Below, piece by piece: positions 52,497 to 61,705 of a stretch of 64,000 nt of DNA (its first letter is position 1; every line of letters starts with the position of its first letter). The position numbers and the translations under genes are program-made. Source of the DNA: Duganella sp. 1411 (GTDB lineage Bacteria; Pseudomonadota; Gammaproteobacteria; Burkholderiales; Burkholderiaceae_D); assembly GCF_017833525.1 (NCBI RefSeq), contig NZ_JAFICD010000001.1, forward strand, positions 558,001 to 622,000, read 5' to 3'. The notes below the pieces were generated by a model. It had not been told where the DNA came from, ran no database searches, and saw only the letters and a list, made by a program, of their open reading frames with translations.

Positions 52497-55400
52497 ATGT
52501 CCCATATCACAGGCATCGTTCAAGTACTTGGCGCCCCCGTCACGATCGGCCCGGACAGCGGCGCGCCGCCCTCCTCGCCCGGCGTCTGGGCGCTCGACTT
52601 CGCGCACGCGCCGGCGCCCGGCGGCACCAAGCTGGTCATGCTGCACTTTCAAAACGTCAACCTGCCCGGCGCCAACCGGCTCGAGGTCGACCTCGGCTAC
52701 GACACCGACGTCTTCACCGCCGCCGACGGCGGTACCTTCTGGACCCGCCCAGTCAACGTGTTCGCCTTCGCCGGCGGTACCATTCCGGTGCGCTACATCA
52801 CCGACGGCGCGCCGGCCGGCGGCGCCCAGATCGACCGCTACGGCCGCGGCGAGCGCCACGCCGGCGGGCCCGGCCATCCATCGTTCTCCAACAGCGATCC
52901 CTTCCTGCCCGATCCGGTCTACACCGAGCCGACCTACGATCCGTTCTGGTTCTGCGCGCCGCCACCGAACTGGGAGAACGTCCACTGCATCCCAGACGGC
53001 GATTTGCGCGCCCAGGTCGCCAAAAGCGTCGGCATGATCGTCTCGATCCATCAGCCCGACGTCTATTCGCCGGTCGAATACGTGTCCACCTGCACGGTCA
53101 CGCTGGTCGACGCCGACAAGGTGATCTCGGCCGGCCACTGCCACTCGCCCGACGAGGCGCTGACCAGTTCCGTGATCTTCAACTACGAAACCGACTGCGC
53201 CGGCAACCGCCTGCCCGGCTACAGTCCGCGCTTCCACAAGGTGCGCGTGGCGCTGAAGTACCGCTACGATTCCGGCTACGACTACAGCTTGCTGCAACTG
53301 CGCACCGCGCCGGCCGGCATCGCGCCGCTGCAACTGCGCGCCGACCTGCCCGGCGTCGGCGAACAGGTGTTCGGCATCCACCATCCCAACGGCGCGGTCA
53401 AGAAGATCTCGCTGCCGCACGCGTCGTTCGCCACCGTCACCGCGCGCGACGCCTTTGGCATCCGCGTCGGCACCGCCTTCCACGTGTCGGGCGGCAGCTC
53501 CGGCTCGGGGCTGTTCGACGCCGCCGGCCGTATCGTCGGCGTGCTGTCGAACGGCGCGCCGTGTTCCGGCTCGCAGTTGCTGTACTTCCCCACCGCCACC
53601 ATCCTGACGCAGATCGCCCCGGCGCCGCCGCCACCCATCACGCGCGACGTCATGCTGGTGATCGACCGTTCCGGCAGCATGAGCGAGGGCGACGGCACCG
53701 GCCGGCGCAAGATCGACGCCGCCAAGGACGCCGTCTCGCTGTTCGTGCAGCTGGTGCGCGCCGACACCGGCAACCGCGCCGGCATGGTCTCGTTCAGCAC
53801 CACGGCCGGCCCGCCAACCTTCGCCATCGCGCCGGTCACCGATGCCAACAAGAATGCGCTGATCGGGCCGCCGCCTTACGCGGGCGGACTGGTGGGCACG
53901 CTGACGCCGGGCGGCGCCACCAGCATCGGCGAGGGCCTGGACGCGGCGCGCGCGCAGTTCCCGATGCCGGGCGCCAACCCGCGCGCGATCCTGCTGCTGA
54001 CCGACGGCCTGCAAAACCGGCCGCGCTCCATCGAGGAGGTCGAACCGGCGCTGGCCGGCATCGACATCCACGCCATCGGCCTGGGCTCGGACTCCAATCT
54101 CGACGGCACGCTGCTCAGCGCGCTGGCCGCCGCCCATGGCGGCTTGTACACGCGCGCCAGCAGCGGGCTGGCGCTGCTGAAGTTCTTCTCCCAGGCGTTC
54201 GGCAATATCTTCGAGGCGGGCGTGCTGCTCGATCCGGAGTCCGACCTGCCGGCCGGCCAATCGGCGCAACCGCTGACGTTCCGCGTCTGCGGCGAGGAGC
54301 GGCTGACGGCCGTGGTGGGCTGGGACCGCACCGACACCAACCTGATCGTGCGCCTGCGCACGCCGGGCGGCACCATCGTCGATGCCGCCACCAGCGGCGT
54401 CGAAAGTCAGCTGGGCCGCAACTGGACCTACCTGCGCGTGCCGCTGCCGCAGGGCGGCGAGCGCGATGGCGCCTGGCAGGTGGAGGTGCTGCGGCCGAGG
54501 GGCGGCGGCGAATTCCCGCCGCCGACGCCGGCGCTGCGCTACTTCGTCAGCGTGATTCCCGCCGGCGGGCCACGGCTGCTGCGCGAGCCGGAGGAACATG
54601 CACGCGGCTACACCGGCGACACCATCTCGCCGCTGCTGCGGCTGCGCCAGGCCGACGGCAGCTGGCCGCACGAGCTGGCGATCGAGCTGACGGTGCTGCG
54701 GCCGGACGCCGGCATCGGCAACATCCTCAGCGACTCCGGCCTGGGACCGGGCGAAATCATCGACGGCGACGAACTGCCGCCGCGCCAGGCGACGTTGAAG
54801 GCGATCGAAAAGACCAACGGCAAGCCGGCGATCCATTACGTCGAGGAACATTTCACGCTCAAGGAGGACGCCGCCAACACGCGCGGCGCCTTCGAGGCGG
54901 CCGGCTCGCTCGGCATCGCGCTGCCGGACTTCCTGCGCATGGAGGGCAACTACACCTTCCACGCGGTGGCGCGCTACGGCGACTGCGACGGCTCGCGCGA
55001 GCTGGTTTGGACCATGCACGTCGATATCGGCATCGACGGCGGGCGCACCGACGTCACGGTCACGCCGATCGAGCCGGGGCCGAACGGCGAGCAGTGCCTG
55101 CGACTGACCTTCACGCCGCGCGACAAGTACGGCAACCGCTTCGGCCCGGGCCGCGCCGGCGACATGAACGTGGCCCCGCGTCCGGGATCGGCGCTGACCG
55201 GCGCGGTGAAGGACCTGGGCAACGGCAGCTACCAGGTCGACTTGTGCTGGGACATCGGCTCGGCCGAGCCGCCCGGCATGGTCATCGGCCAGCCGGGACG
55301 GCCGCCGGTGTCGGTTGGGCCGGCGGAATTCCGGCTGTATGTGTACAGCGTGGCGTTTGTGTGCGGCAGCCAGGGCGAACATTGTTGCGGCTGCGCACCC

Positions 55401-55754
55401 GTGCGGCCGGGGCAATATGCGACCGAGATCAACATCCACAATCTTGGCGACCGGGCGGCGCCGGTGCTCAAGCGGGTGATCCCGCTGGTGCTGGCCGGGG
55501 CCGTGCGCGGACGCGAGCCGAAGGTGGCGACGGTGGCCGCAGCCGAGGTCATCGTGCTGCCGCCGCACAGCGCGACGATGGAAGATTGTTGCCGGCTGCA
55601 GGAGCTGCTGCTGGGTTCGACGGTGGATGGCGACGTGGCCCTGACCACCGGCGTGCTGGAGATATTCAGCACGGTGGATCTGGCGGTGACGGCGGTGTAC
55701 ACGACCGGGCATGGTGGCATCGATGTGCGGGAGATCAAGGCGCGGACGCTGTGA
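52497..55754 (+). CDS. trypsin-like serine protease fused to a VWA domain
   Basis: A 1085-residue protein; GGAGGGA precedes the ATG. An unrecognised N-terminal region (1-170) without signal peptide leads into a chymotrypsin-fold protease (about 185-370) with His214 in ISAGHC, Asp262 in GYDYSLL and Ser335 in GGSSGSGLF. A Pro hinge (APPPPI) joins a von Willebrand A domain (about 380-570) with intact MIDAS DRSGSMS (from residue 389) and LLTDGLQ. Beta-rich, Ig-like segments follow, and the last 135 residues equal the domain encoded by the preceding gene. VWA suggests metal-dependent protein or matrix binding. Target and export route are unknown. Confidence 0.85.
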   Translation: MSHITGIVQVLGAPVTIGPDSGAPPSSPGVWALDFAHAPAPGGTKLVMLHFQNVNLPGANRLEVDLGYDTDVFTAADGGTFWTRPVNVFAFAGGTIPVRYITDGAPAGGAQIDRYGRGERHAGGPGHPSFSNSDPFLPDPVYTEPTYDPFWFCAPPPNWENVHCIPDGDLRAQVAKSVGMIVSIHQPDVYSPVEYVSTCTVTLVDADKVISAGHCHSPDEALTSSVIFNYETDCAGNRLPGYSPRFHKVRVALKYRYDSGYDYSLLQLRTAPAGIAPLQLRADLPGVGEQVFGIHHPNGAVKKISLPHASFATVTARDAFGIRVGTAFHVSGGSSGSGLFDAAGRIVGVLSNGAPCSGSQLLYFPTATILTQIAPAPPPPITRDVMLVIDRSGSMSEGDGTGRRKIDAAKDAVSLFVQLVRADTGNRAGMVSFSTTAGPPTFAIAPVTDANKNALIGPPPYAGGLVGTLTPGGATSIGEGLDAARAQFPMPGANPRAILLLTDGLQNRPRSIEEVEPALAGIDIHAIGLGSDSNLDGTLLSALAAAHGGLYTRASSGLALLKFFSQAFGNIFEAGVLLDPESDLPAGQSAQPLTFRVCGEERLTAVVGWDRTDTNLIVRLRTPGGTIVDAATSGVESQLGRNWTYLRVPLPQGGERDGAWQVEVLRPRGGGEFPPPTPALRYFVSVIPAGGPRLLREPEEHARGYTGDTISPLLRLRQADGSWPHELAIELTVLRPDAGIGNILSDSGLGPGEIIDGDELPPRQATLKAIEKTNGKPAIHYVEEHFTLKEDAANTRGAFEAAGSLGIALPDFLRMEGNYTFHAVARYGDCDGSRELVWTMHVDIGIDGGRTDVTVTPIEPGPNGEQCLRLTFTPRDKYGNRFGPGRAGDMNVAPRPGSALTGAVKDLGNGSYQVDLCWDIGSAEPPGMVIGQPGRPPVSVGPAEFRLYVYSVAFVCGSQGEHCCGCAPVRPGQYATEINIHNLGDRAAPVLKRVIPLVLAGAVRGREPKVATVAAAEVIVLPPHSATMEDCCRLQELLLGSTVDGDVALTTGVLEIFSTVDLAVTAVYTTGHGGIDVREIKARTL

Positions 55755-55770
55755 AATATTCCACCTTATT

Positions 55771-55905
55771 CTAAACAGCGGCTGTCACTAGGTTGAGACG
55801 GCTGGCCCGGTAGCGCTGCTGCTCAAAGCTGCGGTCCCGGGTTTCGCCTGGCCTGTTGAAGAACACGGCACGGCCAGCGCGAAAGCCCGTCTGCACCCAA
55901 AAAAA
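55771..55905 (-). pseudogene. Tn3-family transposase C-terminal remnant
   Basis: Minus-strand translation ending at TAG 55773-55771 gives [20 protein letters not shown] then [14 protein letters not shown]. This matches the conserved near-C-terminal block of Tn3/Tn21-type TnpA ([29 protein letters not shown], recalled). The reading stops where an intact transposase would continue with about 40 more residues, and nothing transposase-like precedes it, so only about 40 codons survive. No terminal inverted repeats were found. Confidence 0.75.
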
Positions 55906-55911
55906 TTTGAC

Positions 55912-56208
55912 TTATCCCGTGCTGTCCAGCAGGAACGCCAAACGAGGATCGACCTTGGACGGCGTGATCCCAATAACTTGCACGGTCACAATGCCATGAA
56001 TAACGAACGGGTCTTGGCTTAGACGCTGATGTACCTCTGCTTCGCTAAGACCATATACGACAATTCCCCCTCCTGGCTGACCGGCCAGGTTGCCGGAGGC
56101 GAGAAAGACGCCTTCGTCAAAGCCTTGTTGAAGCCACGCCTTGTGCGCTGCCATACACTCGGCAGCGCGCTCTTTGCTACCCGATATCTTGAGCAGTACG
56201 ATAAACAC
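55912..56208 (-). CDS. YciI-like protein
   Basis: A 98-residue protein. The start is taken as GTG 56208 because AAGGAG lies six bases before it; the frame is open further upstream without a site. Family pattern: MFIVLLKIS-like N-terminus, HKAWLQQGFDEGVFLASGN, GGGIVVYGLS and DPFVIHGIVTVQVI, a dimeric ferredoxin-like fold with His near the active cleft. It follows the TetR gene by 32 bp on the same strand, so probably cotranscribed. GC content is clearly lower than surrounding genes. Confidence 0.75.
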   Translation of the reverse strand: MFIVLLKISGSKERAAECMAAHKAWLQQGFDEGVFLASGNLAGQPGGGIVVYGLSEAEVHQRLSQDPFVIHGIVTVQVIGITPSKVDPRLAFLLDSTG

Positions 56209-56240
56209 GGTGATCTCCTTGATGTTGGATATTCCGTCTG

Positions 56241-56831
56241 TCACGGTGCAGACGAAGATGGTTGGTAAACAGTGCGTAGCCACAGATGCAACTGCAGAAC
56301 TTCCTGCCGGATGAATGCCTCGTCATTGAACGCATTGGCCAGGGTGGCGATGCCCTGGCTCCTGGCCAGCAGGTGCATGGCCATGCTGTCGGCATCGCGG
56401 TTGAACCCGATTTGCTCGAATTGCGTGGCAAGCCAGCGCCGGAACAATGTGAAGAGGGCACTCGCGTGAGGTAACGCCGGATGATCGAGCTTGGCGAGTT
56501 CCGTACACAAGGTGCCAACCGGACACCCGTGACGCCGGATTTGTGGGCCATTCATGGCCATCATCTCGATGAATCGGTCGATACGTTCGGTCGGCGTATG
56601 CGCTTGCGCAGCCCAGGTATCCAGCATCGCCTGCGTCTTTTTTGCACGCAGTCCAATCACCGCTTCAAGGATTTCGTCCTTGGTCTTGAAGTGGTGGTAG
56701 AAATTTCCGCGAGATAGTCCGACGACCTCAGCAATATCGGCGAATGACGTATGGTCGTACCCACGTTCATAGAACAACTGGTCCGCCGTCTCAACGATTC
56801 GCTCCCGCGTACCCTGATTTGATTTAGCCAT
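56241..56831 (-). CDS. TetR-family transcriptional regulator
   Basis: A 196-residue repressor from ATG 56831 (MAKSNQGTRERIVETADQLF); the longer frame adds a tail without homology. Helix-turn-helix: SFADIAEVVGLSRGNFYHHF, followed by KTKDEILEAVI. The C-terminal ligand domain has a Cys pair (RRHGCPVGTLC) that could sense oxidants or electrophiles. Composition is AT-richer than neighbours, as for the linked YciI-like gene, which suggests acquisition as a unit. Confidence 0.88.
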   Translation of the reverse strand: MAKSNQGTRERIVETADQLFYERGYDHTSFADIAEVVGLSRGNFYHHFKTKDEILEAVIGLRAKKTQAMLDTWAAQAHTPTERIDRFIEMMAMNGPQIRRHGCPVGTLCTELAKLDHPALPHASALFTLFRRWLATQFEQIGFNRDADSMAMHLLARSQGIATLANAFNDEAFIRQEVLQLHLWLRTVYQPSSSAP

Positions 56832-56912
56832 GGGTAAGAAGGTCAGTTTTAGTGCCAAGTGTGGTCGGGGCGAAGAGATCAGGTTGCATCGAAGTTCCTT
56901 ATTTACCAAGCT

Positions 56913-56955
56913 GGGACAATCGTCCTAACTCGATAAACAATAGGACACTCGTCCT
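56913..56955. promoter_or_regulatory. two TetR-type operators
   Basis: Two near-identical dyads, GGGACAATCGTCCT (56913-56926) and AGGACACTCGTCCT (56942-56955), share GGAC-N4-GTCC and have centres 29 bp apart. They lie 82 bp and more upstream of the TetR start, in the promoter position, consistent with autorepression of the TetR-YciI operon. Confidence 0.6.
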
Positions 56956-57037
56956 GGAATGTCAACACCCGAGTATGAAATTGAACCTGGCTGGCGACGG
57001 CTCGCTCTATTTTCAGTTATCTGAGACACCCCTAAAT

Positions 57038-57131
57038 CACGTAGGGCGGATTAGCGTAGCGTAATCCGCCAAGCGCCGTCGGCGGCTCATCGATGGCGGA
57101 TTACGGCGTTCCGCCTAATCCGCCCTACGTG
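57038..57131. repeat. palindromic intergenic repeat (copy 2, compact form)
   Basis: Outer arms CACGTAGGGCGGATTAG and CTAATCCGCCCTACGTG are exact inverses; an inner stem pairs CGTAATCCGCCA with TGGCGGATTACG. Same family as 44331-44495, but without the internal insertion. It lies just after the efflux-channel stop codon (57141) and may act as its terminator. Confidence 0.8.
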
Positions 57132-57140
57132 TCGATTCGA

Positions 57141-58589
57141 TCAGTTCACGTCCCCTCCCAACGCCTGGAACAAGGCGACGGTGTCGGTATAACGCGCCGC
57201 GCGAGCCTGGATCAGCGCGATAACGCTCTGCTGATACCCCTGCCGCGCCACCAGCACATCCCGATAACCCACCGCCCCCAACTCCCGCTGCCGCTGCGCG
57301 ATCGCCAGGCTTTTCCGCGCCGCCTTCTCGGCCGACGCCGTCGCCTGCAAGCCACGCGCATCCGCCTCGATCGCGTGCAGCGCGTCCGCCACATTCTGAA
57401 ACGCCACCAGCACCACGCCCCGATACTGCGCCGCCGCCTGCTCGTACGCCGCCTCCGCCGCGCGCTGCTGATGCATCAACGTCCCGCCCCTGAACACCGG
57501 CTGCACCAAATCCGCGCCCACGCTCCAAAACCCGGTGCCCGCCTTGAACAGCGTCCCCGCCGTCAGCGCCGAGCTGCCCAGCGCCGCCGTCAGCGAGATA
57601 TTCGGCAATCGCGCCGCTTGCGCAACCCCGATCTGCGCGCTGGCCGCGTGCAACTGGGCCTCGGCCGCGCGGATATCCGGCCGCCGCTCCACCAGACGCG
57701 CTGGCACGCTAAGCGGTAAAGCCTCCGCCAACGCCAGGCTGTCAAAGTCCACGCGCTCGCCCACGCCGTCACTGGGCAAACGCCCCGCCAGCACGGCCAG
57801 CAGATCGCGCTGCTGCGCCACCTGTTTTTCCAGCGGCGGCAAGCCCGCCTCCAGCTGGGCCAGCGCCGCCTCCTGTGCCGCGACGTCGGCCGCGCCCAAC
57901 TGGCCGGCGCGTTGCTGCTTGCCGACCGCGTCGAGCTGCTTGCGGGCCGCGTCCACCAGTTCGCGCATGGCGTCGAGCTGCGCGCGCAGCGACGCCTCGC
58001 CGATGACCGCCGCCACCAGGTTCGACGTCAGCGTCAGTCGTGTCGCCTCGCGCTGAAAGCGCGCCACGTCGGCCTGCGCGCCGGCCGCTTCAACCTGCCG
58101 CCGCGCGCCGCCGAATACGTCCGGCACATAGCCCACGCTCAGTTGCGCCGTATGCAGCGTGTACAGATTTGTGCCGGAAGCCGTCGGACTCGATAGCGTG
58201 CGCGCCACCTGCTGGCGTGTCGGCACCAGATGCAGATCGACTTCCGGGAAGTATGCCCCGCGCTGGGCGGCCGCGTTTTCCTGCGCCACGCGCAACGCCG
58301 CCTGCGCCGCTTGCAGGTCGGGATTGGCCGCCAGCGCGGCGTCCACCAATTGGTTCAAAGGCTCCGAGCCGAACGCCGTCCACCACCGGGCCGGCACCTC
58401 CTGTCCCTCGACGAAGCGTTGAACAGCGCCGCCGCCGACCGAAGCGGACGCGGTTTCCGTAGCCAGCGCTTCGGCCGTGTAGCGCACCGCCGCCGGCGCG
58501 GCCGGACCCACATAATCGGGACCGGCCGCGCAGCCTGCCATCAGCACCGCCGACAATAGCGCAGTCACTTGCGGTTGTAATTTTTTCAT
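57141..58589 (-). CDS. outer-membrane efflux channel lipoprotein (NodT/OprM type)
   Basis: A 482-residue protein with lipoprotein signal ALLSAVLMAGCAAG (lipobox Cys near 20) and two TolC-like repeats: NPDLQAAQAALRVAQE and RPDIRAAEAQLHAASAQ, with the family block LGSSALTAGTLFKAG. It forms the trimeric outer-membrane duct of a tripartite pump. The ATG overlaps the pump gene stop (ATGA), so the three genes are one operon. It comes last, not first as in the classic czcCBA order. Confidence 0.88.
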   Translation of the reverse strand: MKKLQPQVTALLSAVLMAGCAAGPDYVGPAAPAAVRYTAEALATETASASVGGGAVQRFVEGQEVPARWWTAFGSEPLNQLVDAALAANPDLQAAQAALRVAQENAAAQRGAYFPEVDLHLVPTRQQVARTLSSPTASGTNLYTLHTAQLSVGYVPDVFGGARRQVEAAGAQADVARFQREATRLTLTSNLVAAVIGEASLRAQLDAMRELVDAARKQLDAVGKQQRAGQLGAADVAAQEAALAQLEAGLPPLEKQVAQQRDLLAVLAGRLPSDGVGERVDFDSLALAEALPLSVPARLVERRPDIRAAEAQLHAASAQIGVAQAARLPNISLTAALGSSALTAGTLFKAGTGFWSVGADLVQPVFRGGTLMHQQRAAEAAYEQAAAQYRGVVLVAFQNVADALHAIEADARGLQATASAEKAARKSLAIAQRQRELGAVGYRDVLVARQGYQQSVIALIQARAARYTDTVALFQALGGDVN

Positions 58590-61500
58590 GCGCCCTCTCC
58601 CGTGACCGCGCCCAGCGTCACCTTGCCGTCCGGGCGTCCGCGCCGCCCGACGTGTTCTTCTATCAGGTAGTACAGCGCCGGCAGCAGCACCAGCGTCAGT
58701 ACCGTGGCCGTCACCAGCCCGCCCACCACCACCGTCGCCAGCGGCCGCTGAACGTCGCTGCCCAGTCCATGCGCCAGCGCCGCCGGCACCAGGCCGAGCG
58801 CCGCCACCGTCGCCGTGGTGAGTACCGGACGTACGCGCTCGCGGGCGCCATTGATCACGGCGGCGCGCAGATCGTCCGGCATCAGCACGCGCCAGCGGTT
58901 CAAATTGGCCAGCATGACCACCGCGTTGAGCACCGACACGCCGAACAAGGCGATGAAGCCGACCGCCGACGATACGTTCAAGGTCATGCCGCGCAGTTGC
59001 AGCGCCACCAAGCCGCCCAACAGCGACAACGGCACGGCCAGCAGGATCAGGCCGGGCTGACGCAGGTTGCCGAACTCCGCGAACAGCAGCACGAACATCA
59101 ACGCCAGCACCGCCGGCACGATGACGGCCAGACGCGCCTGGGCGCGCTGCTGGTTCTCGAACTGGCCGCCCCAGGTGATCTGGTAGCGCGCGTGATCGTA
59201 AGGTATCTCGCGCTCGATGCGTCCCTGGGCCTCGGCCAGGAACGACGACAGGTCGCGCCCGCGCAGGTTGGTGCGCACGGTCAGGTGGCGGCGGTTCATC
59301 TCGCGCGTGATGGTGGTCTCGCCCTCGGCCAGGCCGATGCGCGCCACCTGCGCCAGCGCCACGTGCGCGCCGTTGGCGGCGTTCAGTACCAGGTCGCCGA
59401 TGGCCTGCGGATCGTTGCGGGTATTGCCGCTGAACCGGGCCGCGACGTCGTAGTTGCGGTCGTCCACGTACACCTGCGTCACCGGGCTGCCGCCGATGCC
59501 GGTCTGGATCAGCGCCATGACGTCGGCCACGTTGATGCCCAATCGCGCGGCGGCCGCGCGGTCGACGTCGATGCGCACCTGCGGCAGCGGCGGTTCCTGG
59601 TCGATGATGACGTCCTCGGCGCCCGGCACGCCGCGCAGCAGCCGCTCGACGGCGCTGGCCAGCTTGCGCGTCTCGTGGAAGTCCTCGCCGTAGACCTTGA
59701 CCACCAGATCGCTGTGGGCGCCGGCCAGTTTATCGAGCACGCCGTCGATCATCGGCTGCGAAAAGCCGACCTCGGTGCGCGGCAGTTCCCGGAAGCGGGC
59801 CGACAGCTTGTCGATCAAATCCTGCTTGCTCATGCCGGACGGCCACTCGCTATACGGGTGCAAGGTCACCGCGCATTCGATGTGCGATGGCGTGAACGGA
59901 TCGGTGCCCTCGTCGTTGCGGCCCAGTTGCGTGACCACGTGCGCCACCTGGGGCTCCTTGAGCGTGGCCTCGCGCAGCGCGTCCGCCATCTGCGTGGCCT
60001 TGGACAGCGAGATCCCCGGCGGCAGCGTCACCTGCAGCCAGATCGAGCCCTCGTCCAGCGTCGGCAGGAAATCGCGGCCGACGGCGCCGCCCACCACGAC
60101 CACCGCCACCAGCGTGGCGGCGGCCACCGCCAGCACCAGGCGCGATTTGCCCACCAGGCGCCGCAGCAGCCCCTCGTAGCGCGGCATCAGCCATTCCAGC
60201 GCCGGATTGTGGAAGATCTTGCGCGGCTTGCGGAAGGCCTGGTAGGCCATGCCCGGGATCAGCGTCATCGTCATCAGCAAGGCGCCCAGCAGCGCGAAAC
60301 CGACCGCGAACGCCATCGGCGAGAACAACTTGTATTCGATGCGCTGGAAGGCGAACAGCGGCAGATAGGCGATCATGATGACCAGCATGCCGAAGCAGGT
60401 CGGCCGCATGACCTGCAGCGTGGCCTTCATCGCGTCCTCGGCGCTCATCAAACCGTCGGCCTGCTCCTCGCGGCGGCGCAGTATGGCCTCCAGCACGAAG
60501 ATGGCGCCGTCGACGATGATGCCGAAGTCGATCGCCCCCAGCGACAGCAGGTTGGCCGGGATCTTAAAGTGGTGCATCAGGATAAAGGCGATCATCAGCG
60601 ACACCGGAATCGCCGCCGCCGCGATCAGCGCCGCGCGCACGCTGCCCAGGAACAGCACCAGCACCAGCGTCACCAGCACCACGCCCTCGACCAGCGTCTT
60701 GCCGACCGTGTGGACGGTGGCGTCGACCAGCGTGCTGCGGTCCATGTACGGCACCAGCTTGACGTCCTTGGGCAGCAGATGCTCGTTCAGGTCCTGCACC
60801 GCCTCGTGCACACCGGCGATCACGCGCGACGGGTTCTCGTTCTTCAGCAGCAGCACGATGCCGGACACCGTATCCGACACATGATCCTTGCCCAGCACCC
60901 CGTGCCGCTCCTGGTTGCCCAGCGTGACATTGCCCAGGTCCTTGACTAGCACCGGCACGCCGTTCTTTTGCGCGACGACGATGTTACCCAGGTCGTCCAG
61001 GCTGTGGATCAGGCCCACGCCGCGCACCACCAGGCCTTGTTCGCCGCGCGTCAGCACGCTGCCGCCCGCGTTGGCGTTGTTGGCGGAGATGGCCTGCGTG
61101 ATCTGCGACAGCGACAGGTTGTACTTGGACAGCCTGGCCGGGTCGAACTCCAGCAGGAACTGCGTGCTCAAGCCGCCGAAGTTGGTGACGTCGACCACGC
61201 CGGCCGCCTGCTTCAGGCGCGGCACGACCTTCCAGCGCTGCAGCTCCGACAGCTCGCGCAGGCTGCGCGTTTTTGATTCCAGCGTGTAGCGGTAGATTTC
61301 GCCGATCGGCGACGTCAGCGCGTCGAGCGACGGCTGCGCGCCGTACGGCAGGTTGACGCCGGCGATACGCTCCTGCAGGCGCTGGCGCGACCAGTAATCC
61401 TCGGCGCCGTCCTGGAACACCACCGTGATCAGCGACAGGCCGAAGGTCGACTTCGAGCGCATCACGTGCATGCCGGGCGTGCCCATGATCTCGCGCTCGA

Positions 61501-61705
61501 GCGGGATGGTGATCTGCTGCTCGACCTCCTCGGCGGCCAGGCCGTTGACCTGGGTGACCACCTGCGAGGTGGTGTCGGCGATGTCCGGATAGGCTTCCAG
61601 CGGCAGCTGGGTCCAGCAATAGCCGCCGTACAGCGTCACCAGCAGGAAGATCAGCGCGACGATGCCGCGCCGGTTGAAGCACAGGGTGACGAGACGCTCA
61701 ATCAT
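58586..61705 (-). CDS. heavy-metal RND efflux pump (CzcA/CusA family)
   Basis: A 1039-residue inner-membrane proton/metal antiporter with 12 helices and two large periplasmic loops. N-terminus MIERLVTLCFNRRGIVALIF, then PLEAYPDIADTTSQVVTQVN and LEREIMGTPGM are HME-RND signatures. Helix 4 reads IDFGIIVDGAIFVLEAI, with the Asp-Asp-Glu set found in CzcA-type proton relay, so a divalent cation (Co, Zn, Cd, Ni) is more likely than Cu/Ag. Overlaps the adaptor gene by 8 bp and the channel gene by 4 bp. Confidence 0.9.
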   Translation of the reverse strand: MIERLVTLCFNRRGIVALIFLLVTLYGGYCWTQLPLEAYPDIADTTSQVVTQVNGLAAEEVEQQITIPLEREIMGTPGMHVMRSKSTFGLSLITVVFQDGAEDYWSRQRLQERIAGVNLPYGAQPSLDALTSPIGEIYRYTLESKTRSLRELSELQRWKVVPRLKQAAGVVDVTNFGGLSTQFLLEFDPARLSKYNLSLSQITQAISANNANAGGSVLTRGEQGLVVRGVGLIHSLDDLGNIVVAQKNGVPVLVKDLGNVTLGNQERHGVLGKDHVSDTVSGIVLLLKNENPSRVIAGVHEAVQDLNEHLLPKDVKLVPYMDRSTLVDATVHTVGKTLVEGVVLVTLVLVLFLGSVRAALIAAAAIPVSLMIAFILMHHFKIPANLLSLGAIDFGIIVDGAIFVLEAILRRREEQADGLMSAEDAMKATLQVMRPTCFGMLVIMIAYLPLFAFQRIEYKLFSPMAFAVGFALLGALLMTMTLIPGMAYQAFRKPRKIFHNPALEWLMPRYEGLLRRLVGKSRLVLAVAAATLVAVVVVGGAVGRDFLPTLDEGSIWLQVTLPPGISLSKATQMADALREATLKEPQVAHVVTQLGRNDEGTDPFTPSHIECAVTLHPYSEWPSGMSKQDLIDKLSARFRELPRTEVGFSQPMIDGVLDKLAGAHSDLVVKVYGEDFHETRKLASAVERLLRGVPGAEDVIIDQEPPLPQVRIDVDRAAAARLGINVADVMALIQTGIGGSPVTQVYVDDRNYDVAARFSGNTRNDPQAIGDLVLNAANGAHVALAQVARIGLAEGETTITREMNRRHLTVRTNLRGRDLSSFLAEAQGRIEREIPYDHARYQITWGGQFENQQRAQARLAVIVPAVLALMFVLLFAEFGNLRQPGLILLAVPLSLLGGLVALQLRGMTLNVSSAVGFIALFGVSVLNAVVMLANLNRWRVLMPDDLRAAVINGARERVRPVLTTATVAALGLVPAALAHGLGSDVQRPLATVVVGGLVTATVLTLVLLPALYYLIEEHVGRRGRPDGKVTLGAVTGEGA

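Noticed and set aside
52410..55712. 1100-codon open frame on the minus strand
   Set aside because: Antisense to the trypsin-VWA gene, with no domain pattern and biased composition.
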